From Nocardia neocaledoniensis (lineage in GTDB: Bacteria > Actinomycetota > Actinomycetes > Mycobacteriales > Mycobacteriaceae), in the NCBI RefSeq assembly GCF_003182135.1, contig NZ_QGTL01000015.1:1-64000 (forward strand): 64,000 nt of DNA. Direction: 5' to 3'. The notes under the pieces were generated by a model that was not told the origin of the DNA, searched no databases, and was given only the letters and a program-made list of their open reading frames with translations. Below, one piece after another: positions 40,437 to 48,652 of this stretch (positions are counted from its first letter, which is position 1; each line of letters begins with the position of its first letter). The position numbers and the translations under genes were made by a program.

Positions 40437-40458
40437 AATATTCCAGTCAAGGAATATT
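40437..40458. promoter_or_regulatory. ArsR-type operator
   Basis: AATATTCC-N6-GGAATATT is a perfect inverted repeat in an A/T-rich patch, with a further half-site TATTCC at 40423-40428. It stands directly before the ArsR-SRPBCC gene and fits an autoregulatory operator. Confidence 0.75.
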
Positions 40459-40530
40459 TCGAGCATCCGCGTGGCCAGGCACTTCGGTGCTGTGCCATGC
40501 TCGAAACGCGCAGAAGTGAAGGAGTGTGCC

Positions 40531-41271
40531 GTGCCGATCCGGGGTGTGCTGTTCGATGTCGACGACACGTTGTTCGACTACTCGGCCTCCGACGCGGCGG
40601 GCCTGCTCGCGCAGTTGGGCCAGGACGGGATGCTGGATCGGTTCCCCGACCCCGCCGCCGCGGTCGAGCTGTGGAGCGGGATCACCGAGACCGAATACCC
40701 CCGGTTCGTTCGCGGCGAGCTGAGCTTCACCGGCCAGCGGCTGGCCAGGGCGCGCGCCTTCCTGTCCCACGTGTGGCGCACCGACCCCGCCGACATCCCC
40801 GAGGCCGACGCCATCGCCTGGTTCGACGGCTACACCGCGCACCGTCGCGCGGCCTGGGCGGCCTTCCCCGACGCCGCGCCGCTGCTGGCGACCCTGGCGC
40901 CCGCGTTCCGGCTCGGCATCGTCTCGAACGCGGCCGTGCCGCCGCAGCGGCGCAAGCTCGAGGCCGTCGGTCTGCTGTCCTATTTCGGGGACCGGGTGGT
41001 GTGCAGCGAGGAGCACGGCGCGGGGAAGCCGGAGGCGAGCATCTTCCACGCCGGATGCGCGCTGCTGGAACTCGATCCGGGCGAGGTCGCCTATGTCGGC
41101 GACCGGTACACCGTCGACGCGCTCGGTGCCCACGACGCCGGTCTGCACGCCTGCTGGCTCGATCGCGCGAATCTGCGGGCCGGGACCGACGTCCGGCCCG
41201 GCGTGCACGTCATCGGGTCACTGGCCGAGCTGCCCGGCACCTTCCCCGGCCACCGAATTCCCGTCGCGTAG
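40531..41271 (+). CDS. HAD family hydrolase (subfamily I)
   Basis: 246 residues from GTG with AAGGAG 6 nt upstream. Motif I FDVDDTLFD gives D9 and D11, motif II is GIVSNA, the Lys is in GAGKPEASIFHAGC, and motif IV is YVGDRYTVDALGAHDAG. A helical cap 1 lies between motifs I and II. A phosphatase for a small phosphorylated metabolite is likely, with unknown substrate. Its 3' end overlaps the end of the converging gene at 41218 by 54 nt, more than usual, but both frames have clear protein character. Confidence 0.9.
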   Translation: MPIRGVLFDVDDTLFDYSASDAAGLLAQLGQDGMLDRFPDPAAAVELWSGITETEYPRFVRGELSFTGQRLARARAFLSHVWRTDPADIPEADAIAWFDGYTAHRRAAWAAFPDAAPLLATLAPAFRLGIVSNAAVPPQRRKLEAVGLLSYFGDRVVCSEEHGAGKPEASIFHAGCALLELDPGEVAYVGDRYTVDALGAHDAGLHACWLDRANLRAGTDVRPGVHVIGSLAELPGTFPGHRIPVA

Positions 41272-42441
41272 TTCGGATTCCAGCATCGCGGTGATCCGGT
41301 CCAGCAGGGCCTCCAATCGCGCCGGGATCCCGGCGCCGTTGCGCGCCGACACCGTGAGCTCGGTGTGCCCGTCGAACTCGGTGAGCCCGAACAGCAGCGG
41401 CATCGCGACGCTGTGCTGCGGCAACACGAACAACCCCGTGGGCCGGAAGCCGGGCACCGCGAGTTCGTCGGCGCCGCTGCGGCCCATGTGGGACACGGTG
41501 GCCGAGGCCAGGTTCCGGCCGAAGCGCGCGCCCAGCCAGTTGGTCGTGTGCAGAATGCCCCGGTTGACCGCGTCGGGGACCAGCGTGATCCGGGTGTTCG
41601 CCAGCTGATTCAGTTCGAGGTCGGCCCCGAGCCCGGCCTTGATGCGGTCCTTGACCTCGGTCCAGTCCTGGCCGGGGGACAGATCGAGGAACAGCGGCAG
41701 CGCGAGATTGGCGGTCGAGCGCAGCGCGGGATCGTGCCTGCGCAGGTCGACCGGCATCATGATCCGCGAGGTGCCCGGAGTCTCGGCGGCCAGCAGCGCG
41801 CAGACCCGCGCGAGCGCGCCCGGTCCGGCCGCCTCGATCTGCCGGTGCCGCAACAGATGCCGGGGCGCGCCCCGCCGCTGCCTGCCCGCGCCGACCGCGC
41901 TGCGGTAGCGGGGCACCATCGGCGTCGGTTTGCCGGGGGCGCCGAGCCGCCCCACCAGTTCCTGGTCGGCGATCGGGTCCCGCTGGGGGACCGGATCCTC
42001 CCCGCGCAGGGCGCGCAGGACATTGGTCGCCCACAGCACCATGCCCATGCCGTCCATCACACCGTGGAAGACCCGGAAGACCAGCGTCACCGGTGCCGCC
42101 GTGAGCAGCAGCACCTCCACGGTGGCCTCCGCGGTGGGACCGATCGGGCTGGTGAGCACGGGATCGGTCTCGAGTTCCGGCGCCCACAGGACGTGTCCCG
42201 GCACCACCCGGACCGCGGGCGCGATGCCGCTGTCGACCCAGTCCGTACCGCGCCGCACCAGCCGGGCGCCCGGGGTGACTGCCGCCGCGGTGGCCACCGC
42301 CCGGCGCAACCGCTCCGGGTCGATCTCCCCCTCGCCGGGAATCACCAGCTGCATGAGAAAGGGCGGCGCGAGGTCCCGCATGGGGAAGTACATGCGCTCG
42401 GTGGTCGAGATCGGTCGACGGAAGACGCTGCCGCCGTTCAT
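41218..42441 (-). CDS. Condensation/acyltransferase-like protein (WS/DGAT or PapA type) of the beta-lactone operon
   Basis: 407 residues on the minus strand from ATG. The acyltransferase motif HxxxDG is present as HGVMDG at 126-131. The N-terminal half (RRPISTTERMYFPMRDL ... PFLMQLVIPGEGEIDPERLRRAV) and the C-terminal half (ATVSHMGRSGADELAVPGFRPTGLFVLPQH) have the two-lobed CoA-dependent acyltransferase fold of condensation, PapA and wax-ester synthase proteins. It is the last gene of the operon, 27 nt after the OleD-like gene. It could esterify a hydroxyl of the lipid product or move the chain between carriers; this is inference. It is not part of the four-gene core. Confidence 0.75.
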   Translation of the reverse strand: MNGGSVFRRPISTTERMYFPMRDLAPPFLMQLVIPGEGEIDPERLRRAVATAAAVTPGARLVRRGTDWVDSGIAPAVRVVPGHVLWAPELETDPVLTSPIGPTAEATVEVLLLTAAPVTLVFRVFHGVMDGMGMVLWATNVLRALRGEDPVPQRDPIADQELVGRLGAPGKPTPMVPRYRSAVGAGRQRRGAPRHLLRHRQIEAAGPGALARVCALLAAETPGTSRIMMPVDLRRHDPALRSTANLALPLFLDLSPGQDWTEVKDRIKAGLGADLELNQLANTRITLVPDAVNRGILHTTNWLGARFGRNLASATVSHMGRSGADELAVPGFRPTGLFVLPQHSVAMPLLFGLTEFDGHTELTVSARNGAGIPARLEALLDRITAMLESELRDGNSVAGEGAGQLGQ

Positions 42442-42468
42442 GTTTGCCTCCGGATGATCGGTCGGTGA

Positions 42469-43512
42469 CTACCGCAGGCCCGCGGTGAGCGACTCGACGC
42501 CCCCGCTCGCCTCGAGCCAGGTCAGGAATTCGGCGAGCCCGGTGTCGCGGTCGGTCGCCGGCGTGTAGCCGAGATCGCGCCGCGCGGCGGCCGTGTCGTA
42601 GGTGGCGCTGCGGGTCATCAGGGCGACGGCGTAGCGCGACAGCGGCGGTGACCAGCGCGTCGCCACGGCCGGAATCCGCCACACCGTCTCGATCGCGGCG
42701 ACCACGGCGGCGAGCACGCGCGGATTCGGCCGCCGGGTGGGCGGCTGGTACCCGAGCCGGGTGGCGACCTCGCCGAGGAAACCCCAGACGTCGGTCCGCT
42801 CGGCGTCGGCGATGAAGTACGGCTTCCCGCCGACGGTCGTCGCGGTCAGCGCCAGCTCACACGCGCGCACGATGTTGTCGACATGGCACAGCGAGGCCAG
42901 CACCGTCCGCCCCGCCGACAGGTCGGGCAGTCGGCCCGCCGCCGTCCGGCCCAGCAGCCGCACGATGGGGCCCGAGCGGTCGCCCGCGCCCCAGATGGCG
43001 CGCGGGCGCAGCGCGACCGTGGTGAACTCCGGGGTGTTCGCCGCGAGGACCGCGCGCTCGGCGGCGGCCTTGGTCTCGGAGTAGTGGTTGAGATACCGGC
43101 GCGGATACGGCAGCGACTCGTCGACGTCGAGCTGATCGCCGCCGTCGCGGTCCATCAGGGCGCTGGGGCTGGAGACGAACACGAAGCGGCTCGCCCCGCC
43201 CCGCCGCGCGGCGGTGAGCAATTCCTCGGTGGCACGCACGTTCTCGAGCCAGAAGCGGGCCCTGGTGCCCCGTTCGTCGACCCGCGCCGCACTGTGGATC
43301 ACCACGTCGACGCCCTCGGCGGCATCGCGCAGCGACGCCGGGTCGGCGAGATCGCCGTACACCAGCCGCACCCGCTCGCGCGCGGCGCCGAGATCGGCGA
43401 GCACGCTGGTGGGCCGCACCAGGATCGACACCTCGTGGGTCCCCTCGGCGACCAGGGCGCGCGTGATGGCGCCGCCGAGGAAGCCGGACGCGCCGGTGAC
43501 CAGCACCCTCAT
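42469..43512 (-). CDS. nltD: OleD/NltD-like 2-alkyl-3-ketoacid reductase
   Basis: 347 residues on the minus strand from ATG overlapping the synthetase stop by 4 nt. Extended SDR of the 3-beta-HSD type: GASGFLG at 7-13, VIHSAA, serine strand FVFVSSPS, and Y144/K148 in YSETK. In the Ole/Nlt pathway OleD/NltD reduces the 2-alkyl-3-keto acid made by the thiolase to the 2-alkyl-3-hydroxy acid, the substrate of the beta-lactone synthetase. Gene order behind the ligase gene supports this role more than steroid oxidation. Confidence 0.87.
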   Translation of the reverse strand: MRVLVTGASGFLGGAITRALVAEGTHEVSILVRPTSVLADLGAARERVRLVYGDLADPASLRDAAEGVDVVIHSAARVDERGTRARFWLENVRATEELLTAARRGGASRFVFVSSPSALMDRDGGDQLDVDESLPYPRRYLNHYSETKAAAERAVLAANTPEFTTVALRPRAIWGAGDRSGPIVRLLGRTAAGRLPDLSAGRTVLASLCHVDNIVRACELALTATTVGGKPYFIADAERTDVWGFLGEVATRLGYQPPTRRPNPRVLAAVVAAIETVWRIPAVATRWSPPLSRYAVALMTRSATYDTAAARRDLGYTPATDRDTGLAEFLTWLEASGGVESLTAGLR

Positions 43513-45170
43513 CGCTTCGCCTCTCCCTGTTTCGCCGCCCAGCGGGCGAGCTGCTCGCGCCCGATCTTGGCGTTGTGCCGGATGTCCACCGGGAACCGAG
43601 GATGCACCAGGAACTCCGTGATCGGCTCGACGGTCTCGAATTCGGTCGCACGGGTGCGCAACCGGGTCAGCGTCGCGGTGCGGTCGGCGCCAGGCTCCAG
43701 TTCGACACACAGCACGGGTCGCTGCGCGCCGGGCGATCCGACGCCGACCAGCGCGCTGCGCGCGACCCCGTCCACCGCGTTGAACACCTGCTCGACCTGC
43801 ACGGTGAACATCGGCCCCCGCGCGGTGCGCACGCGCTGACTCTTGCGCCCGCAGAACCAGATCCGGCCCTGCTCGTCGATCCAGCCGAGATCGCCGGTGC
43901 GGTGCCAGATCCGGTCGCCGTCGGCGATCTTGCCCGCCGCGTTCGCCGACGCGGGCCAGTAGTAGCGGGTGCTGACATTCGGTCCGGCGACCACGATCTC
44001 ACCGACGGCGCCGGGACCGCGGGGGCTCTCGACGCCGTCCCAGCTGGGGACCGGGTCGTCGGTGACGGCGAGCAGCCGCACCTCCACCCGGTCGGCCGGG
44101 CGGCCGATGCAGGTTCCCTCGCCCCGCCTGGCCCGCTCGACCAGACCGTCGAGCAGTTCGCGGGATTCGATGGTCGACATGGGCAGCGCTTCGGTGGAGC
44201 CGTAACCCGCGTAGATCTCGGCCTCGGGCCCGAGCACCTCCCGCAGCCCCGCCACGCACCAGTCGGGGACCGGCGCGCCGCCGGAGAAGACGCTGGCGAC
44301 CGTACTCAGCTCGACCGGGTGAGCCCGCAGGTGCGCCAGCAGCGGAATGAGGACGGCGGGCGAGGCGAACAGGGTCCGCACCCCGAACGTCCGGATCGCG
44401 TCGACCACCTGCGCGGGATCGGTGGACCCGACCTTGCTCGGGATCAGCGGCGGGAGCACACAGCGCGACCCGAGCAGCAGATCGAGCACGCCCACCAGCG
44501 GCAGGGTGATCAGTGAGGTGTCCGGCGGTGTGTTCCCCCGGGCCGCGTGCACCTGCTCCACCATCGCGGCGAGGTTGCTGTGGGTCAGCTCGACCGCCTT
44601 GGCCGGGCCGGTGCTGCCGGTGGTGAAGCCAATGATCAGCAGGTCCTCGGGGGCGGCGGGCACCCGCTCCGGCAGCGGGCCCGCGGGCGTGCGGCCCCAG
44701 TCCCCCAGGGTCGGGCCGCGCCAGAACCAGCGCCGCCCGACGGTCAGAGTGGTGCGCACCCGACGGAAGCTGCGCGCGAACAGCACCCGCACGGCGTGGG
44801 CCTGCGGGATGCCGATGAACGCCTCGGCCTCGACGGCGCGCAGGCAGTGCACCATCCGACGCACGCCCATGCCCGGGTCGATCACCACCGGCACCGCGCC
44901 GATCTTCAACAGCCCGAACAGGATCGCGTACAGCTCCGGGCTCGGCAGCACCAGCACGATCGTGCGGGTCCCGCTGCCGACGCCGGCCGCGGTGAGCCGC
45001 TCGGCGATGGTGTCCGACCAGCGATCCAGCTCGCGGTAGGTGATCCGCCGGTAGTCCGGCGTCCCGGCGGCGGTCGTGCCGTCGGGGTAGATCACCGCGG
45101 CGCGGTCCGGTTCGGCGGCGGCGAAGCGGCGGAAGGCGTCGATGGGCTGCCAGTACGTCGCGGTACTCAC
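43509..45170 (-). CDS. nltC: OleC/NltC-like beta-lactone synthetase (ANL superfamily)
   Basis: 553 residues on the minus strand from GTG overlapping the upstream thiolase stop. P-loop of adenylating enzymes FTTGSTGPAKAVELTHSN at ~182-199, aromatic motif YAGYGSTEALPMS, the hinge Asp region WHRTGDLGWIDEQGRIWFCGRKS, and the C-terminal Lys region (HNAKIGREQLARWA). OleC-type enzymes adenylate a beta-hydroxy acid and close the four-membered lactone ring. Flanking OleA-like and OleD-like genes make this assignment likely over a plain fatty acyl-AMP ligase. The product would be a long-chain beta-lactone like nocardiolactone. Confidence 0.87.
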   Translation of the reverse strand: MSTATYWQPIDAFRRFAAAEPDRAAVIYPDGTTAAGTPDYRRITYRELDRWSDTIAERLTAAGVGSGTRTIVLVLPSPELYAILFGLLKIGAVPVVIDPGMGVRRMVHCLRAVEAEAFIGIPQAHAVRVLFARSFRRVRTTLTVGRRWFWRGPTLGDWGRTPAGPLPERVPAAPEDLLIIGFTTGSTGPAKAVELTHSNLAAMVEQVHAARGNTPPDTSLITLPLVGVLDLLLGSRCVLPPLIPSKVGSTDPAQVVDAIRTFGVRTLFASPAVLIPLLAHLRAHPVELSTVASVFSGGAPVPDWCVAGLREVLGPEAEIYAGYGSTEALPMSTIESRELLDGLVERARRGEGTCIGRPADRVEVRLLAVTDDPVPSWDGVESPRGPGAVGEIVVAGPNVSTRYYWPASANAAGKIADGDRIWHRTGDLGWIDEQGRIWFCGRKSQRVRTARGPMFTVQVEQVFNAVDGVARSALVGVGSPGAQRPVLCVELEPGADRTATLTRLRTRATEFETVEPITEFLVHPRFPVDIRHNAKIGREQLARWAAKQGEAKR

Positions 45171-46072
45171 GCGCGCGGCTCCGCGGGGAGGCGGTAGAGC
45201 GCGGCGGCCGCCGACGGTCCGGCGCCCGCCGCGACGAACAGCACATGGGTGCGTCCGGCGAGCGAGCCCTCGGCGAGCGCACGATCGTAGGCCAGCGGCA
45301 GCGCGGCGGTGTGCGGATCACCGTCGGTCAGGTCGGGGACGCGCACCGCGTGCTGGTCGATGCCGAGCGCGTCGGCGAGCCGCTTCGGGAAATGCGGTGT
45401 CGGTGTCGACGCGATCAACGCCAGATCGGCCACCGCGACGGGAGTTTCGTCGAGCGCCGTGCGGGCGACCTCGGTGGCGACGCTCAGGATCCGGTCCTCG
45501 AAATCGTCGTCACGCTCGACGGTCATCAGGCCGCGGCCGACCGTGCCCATGGTCGCGACGTCCACGTAGGCCAGTTCCGCGGGGCTGCCCGACGAGCGGG
45601 TGATGTGCACCGGACCGAAGCCTTCCTGCCCGTCGACCTGGTCGAGCAGCAGCGCGGCACCCGCCGTGGCGTAAGGGAATTCGGCATCCGCCGCCGAACG
45701 GGTGAGCGAGGGATGGGTGTCGCCCGCGACGATCAGCACGTGCTCGGTGCCACCGGCGCGCAGCACCGAGGCGGCGACCTGGACGGCGTTGAGCACACCC
45801 ACCGCGCCGTTCATGAGATCGAAGGAGAAGGTGCGCCGATCGTTCCGGGTGTAGTCGAGCCCGATGCCCGCCGCCTTCTGGATCAGCGCCGCGACCGCGG
45901 GCTCCATGGTGTTCGCGTCGCGGAAGATGCCGGTGTTGATCAGCACGCCCACCTGGTCGGGCCGAATACCGGCCCGCCGCACGGCTTCTCGCGCGGCACG
46001 ACCGCTGAGCTCGACGATGCTGTTGCTCTCGGCGCCCGCGCCGGTGCCGGTTGCTCGGATACACACGCCCAT
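45167..46072 (-). CDS. nltB: OleA-like thiolase subunit without catalytic Cys (NltB-like)
   Basis: 301 residues on the minus strand from ATG. Thiolase/KAS III fold with FDLMNGAVGVLNAVQVA, where the active Cys position is A90 and the Asn of the triad is not visible (DLTDGDPHTAALPLAY). E57 in the TMEPAVAA stretch lines up with the OleA Glu that reaches into the partner's active site. It is ~45 residues shorter at the N-terminus than its neighbour. In nocardiolactone and lipstatin pathways two OleA homologues form a heterodimer; this protein fits the non-Cys partner. It overlaps the synthetase gene by 4 nt and follows nltA by 9 nt. Confidence 0.85.
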   Translation of the reverse strand: MGVCIRATGTGAGAESNSIVELSGRAAREAVRRAGIRPDQVGVLINTGIFRDANTMEPAVAALIQKAAGIGLDYTRNDRRTFSFDLMNGAVGVLNAVQVAASVLRAGGTEHVLIVAGDTHPSLTRSAADAEFPYATAGAALLLDQVDGQEGFGPVHITRSSGSPAELAYVDVATMGTVGRGLMTVERDDDFEDRILSVATEVARTALDETPVAVADLALIASTPTPHFPKRLADALGIDQHAVRVPDLTDGDPHTAALPLAYDRALAEGSLAGRTHVLFVAAGAGPSAAAALYRLPAEPRA

Positions 46073-46081
46073 GACGAAACC

Positions 46082-47131
46082 TCAGACCTTCAGCGAAGAG
46101 ATGGTGGTGGACAGGAATCCCGCGACGACGCCCGAGGCGGCGGGAACCATCAGCAGTTTCGAACCCGCCGCGATGTTGTCCTCGGCGAGCTGATCGTGCA
46201 GCACGATGAAATGCGACGTGGTCGAGGTGTTTCCGTACTTCTCGATCACGTTCAGGTCCGGCGGCATCGGCGTGCCGAACTCGCGGGCGGCGACGCCGTT
46301 GATGTACGGCACGGCCGCGGCGCCGAACTGGTGGTGGATGATGTAGTCGAAGTTCTCCTCGGCGAAGCCGGCCCCGCGCTCTTCGAGGAAGTCGCGCTGG
46401 GCGTCCGGCCACAGCAGGAACCGGTCCTCGTTGTGCATCTTGCGGTTGTCGGTGTACAGGGCGATGCCGGCGGATTTGTCGCTCGGCATGCCGAGGCACA
46501 GGTGCGAATGCTCGGCGGCGGTGAACAATTCGACGTAGTGGATCTTGTCGGCGTCGTCGGTGGCCTGATCCAGGACGACCGCGCAGCCCGAGTCGCCCAC
46601 CGACAGCGACGCGAACTGCAGGTCGTACTTCTCCGAGATCTCCTCGACGGCGGTCTCGGCGATCGGCGTGATCGCCTCACCGCTGACCACCATGCCGTTG
46701 CGGACCACACCGTCCCGGATCATCCGGTCGAGGAGGTAGGTGCCGGTGAGCATGCCCGCGCAGGCGTTGGACACGTCGAAGGTGATCGCGTGCTCGGCGC
46801 CGAGGGCGCCCGCGATCGTCGAGGCGAAGGAGGGCTCCAGGTACATGCGGGTGCCCTGATTGCTGCGGGTGATCGAACAGGAGATGATCACGTCCAGTTC
46901 GGCGGCGCCGTACCGCGACCGCGACAGGCAGTCCCGCGCCGCGGCCATGGCCAGTGCGAAGGAATCCTCGACGCTGCCGGGGCGGGTGTCGCGGAACCGG
47001 CGCTCCTTGATCCCGGTGATCTTCTCCAGATCGAACGAGGGCGGAACTTTCAATCGCGAAATCAATTCCGCGGTGGAGACGATATTCGACGGAAGATATG
47101 CGCCGAGGGACTCGAAACGCGAATGCAACAC
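46082..47131 (-). CDS. nltA: OleA-like thiolase with catalytic Cys (NltA-like)
   Basis: 349 residues on the minus strand from GTG with GGAG upstream. The KAS III-type triad is complete: C124 in FDVSNACAGML, His at 266/267 in IIHHQFG, and N301 in EKYGNTSTTSH. E99 in MYLEPSFAS corresponds to the OleA Glu. It should carry out non-decarboxylative Claisen condensation of two fatty acyl-CoAs to a 2-alkyl-3-keto acid, with the following gene as partner subunit. It is the first gene of the beta-lactone operon; 393 nt of non-coding DNA lie upstream. Confidence 0.88.
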   Translation of the reverse strand: MLHSRFESLGAYLPSNIVSTAELISRLKVPPSFDLEKITGIKERRFRDTRPGSVEDSFALAMAAARDCLSRSRYGAAELDVIISCSITRSNQGTRMYLEPSFASTIAGALGAEHAITFDVSNACAGMLTGTYLLDRMIRDGVVRNGMVVSGEAITPIAETAVEEISEKYDLQFASLSVGDSGCAVVLDQATDDADKIHYVELFTAAEHSHLCLGMPSDKSAGIALYTDNRKMHNEDRFLLWPDAQRDFLEERGAGFAEENFDYIIHHQFGAAAVPYINGVAAREFGTPMPPDLNVIEKYGNTSTTSHFIVLHDQLAEDNIAAGSKLLMVPAASGVVAGFLSTTISSLKV

Positions 47132-47524
47132 GTGAACTCCTGAAAACGTCGGACGGACGCGGCGACGTCACTGGCGACCGGTGATGCCGGTGGACGTTAC
47201 CGGAGAGTAGGAGTGCGCCGGTTGTGGTGAAAGTCGCTCGCGCACCGCGACTTCTGTGCGTCTTCACAACGATGTGCCATGATTCGGACGGCAGAGCTAA
47301 TCGCGGGATGTCGGCGTGGACGGGCGGTTTGCTGAGTGGTGTGACGATGCGGCAATCTCATAGCTACCAGGTGGATCGCAGTCGGCCGCCCGCGCGGGGT
47401 ACCCGGGATGGCGGCTTCGGCGTGAGGGACGTCACGGGACCGGGATCGCGCGAATTTCTGTCGAATTCGGCACGGGTTGTTTTGCGAGACAAACGATCCA
47501 GGAGAATTTCGTCGCGGTGAATGA
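47132..47524. other. 393-nt intergenic region upstream of the beta-lactone operon
   Basis: No gene is supported here. The region should hold the operon promoter (leftward) and the 3' end of the luciferase-like transcript. A short inverted element, ACCGGTGATGCCGGT, stands near 47179. The rest shows no strong operator or terminator. Confidence 0.6.
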
Positions 47525-48529
47525 TCAGCCGGGCGTGAGGCCGGCCAGCCGCGCCAGCCGCTCGTGCGATTCCCGGCGGGCCGTGCGGTCGAAAGTGCTC
47601 GTGTGGACCAGGATCTCGTCGGCGCCGGTCCGGGTGATCACCTCCTCCACCGCTTCGGCCACGTCGTCCTCGGTGCCGTGGATCTGGCCGCCGAGCGCCT
47701 CGGTGAACAGCTCGCGTTCGCGCGCCGTCATCCGCATCGCCTCGACGTCCCCGGGCGGGATCAGCGCCGGGAATTCGCCGCGCGTGCGCGAGTGGACGCT
47801 CGCCCAGGCCTCGGGCAGCAGCAGCCGGTGGGCCTGTTCGGCCGAATCGGCGATCATGATCGAGGCCGACACCACGACATAGGGCGCCTCGGCCCGCGCG
47901 GACGGCCGGAACTCGGCCCGGTAGCGCTCGATCGCCCGCGTCATCGTGTCCAAGCCGCCGACGGGCGCGATCACCAGCGGCAGCCCGAATCGCGCCGCCC
48001 GCTCGGCGCCCGCGCCGGTCGCCAGGAGAAAGGCCGGGATCTTCGCGCCCTCGGCGGACTCGGCGTGCACGCCGGCGCGGCCGCCGTCGAAATAGTCGAG
48101 CAGCTCGGCGAGGTTCGCGTCGAAGTCCTCGGCGTCGGCGAGCCCGTGCGCCAGCGCTCGCCGCACACCGTCGGTGAAACCCACCGAGCGGCCGAGGCCC
48201 ATATCGATGCGGCCGGGGAAGAGCGCGCCGAGCACGCCGAACTGCTCGGCGACGACCAGCGGCCGGTGATTGGGCAGCATCACCCCGCCGGTGCCCACCC
48301 TGATCCGGGTGGTCGCCGCGGCCACCGCGGCCGCCAGGACAGTGGGACTCGTCCCGGCGACCCCGGGCACGCTATGGTGCTCGGCGACCCAGAATCGGTG
48401 AAATCCCCACCGCTGCGCGAGAATCGCGAAATCGACGGTCTCGCGCAGCGCGTCGGCAGCGGACTGCCCACGCCGTACGCGCGAGCGATCCAGGATCGAG
48501 AAGCGGACCGAAGCCGGTGTCGGGGTCAT
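47525..48529 (-). CDS. Luciferase-like flavin oxidoreductase (LLM class)
   Basis: 334 residues on the minus strand from the ATG at 48529. The bacterial luciferase-like barrel is clear: SILDRSRVRRGQSAADALRETVDFAILAQRWGFHRFWVAEHHSVPGVAGTSP at the start, RIRVGTGGVMLPNHRPLVVAEQFG, and LFPGRIDMGLGRSVG. It belongs to the group of short-chain LLM enzymes with the WVAEHH motif that use FMN or F420; which one cannot be told from sequence alone. It is divergent from a small unknown protein. Monooxygenase substrate unknown. Confidence 0.9.
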   Translation of the reverse strand: MTPTPASVRFSILDRSRVRRGQSAADALRETVDFAILAQRWGFHRFWVAEHHSVPGVAGTSPTVLAAAVAAATTRIRVGTGGVMLPNHRPLVVAEQFGVLGALFPGRIDMGLGRSVGFTDGVRRALAHGLADAEDFDANLAELLDYFDGGRAGVHAESAEGAKIPAFLLATGAGAERAARFGLPLVIAPVGGLDTMTRAIERYRAEFRPSARAEAPYVVVSASIMIADSAEQAHRLLLPEAWASVHSRTRGEFPALIPPGDVEAMRMTARERELFTEALGGQIHGTEDDVAEAVEEVITRTGADEILVHTSTFDRTARRESHERLARLAGLTPG

Positions 48530-48565
48530 ATCCGTACCAACACCGCGGACGCCGCAGGATTCCGC

Positions 48566-48598
48566 ACCAACCCTGGACCAACCTTGGACCAACCTTGT
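48566..48598. promoter_or_regulatory. Three tandem 11-bp direct repeats in a divergent promoter
   Basis: ACCAACCCTGG, ACCAACCTTGG and ACCAACCTTGT follow each other without gap; a weaker copy ACCAACACCGC lies at 48536-48546. The 11-bp period puts all copies on one face of the helix. The last copy ends 5 bp before CATAGT (48604-48609), a possible -10 box of the gene at 48653. Such helical-phase repeats are typical of OmpR/SARP-type or other winged-helix activators. Confidence 0.7.
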
Positions 48599-48652
48599 CC
48601 ACCCATAGTGTCTGGCGAACACGACCAGTCGACGATCTGCAAGGAGCGCACC

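Noticed and set aside
41218-41271. The 54-nt overlap of the HAD gene end with the acyltransferase-like gene end as a sign that one is false
   Set aside because: Both proteins show full family motifs away from the overlap. A late stop in one of the two converging genes explains it.
45167-46072. Missing Cys in the second thiolase as a sequencing artefact
   Set aside because: The surrounding motif FDLMNGAVG is fully in frame and the Asn site is changed too; a Cys-less partner is known in related pathways.
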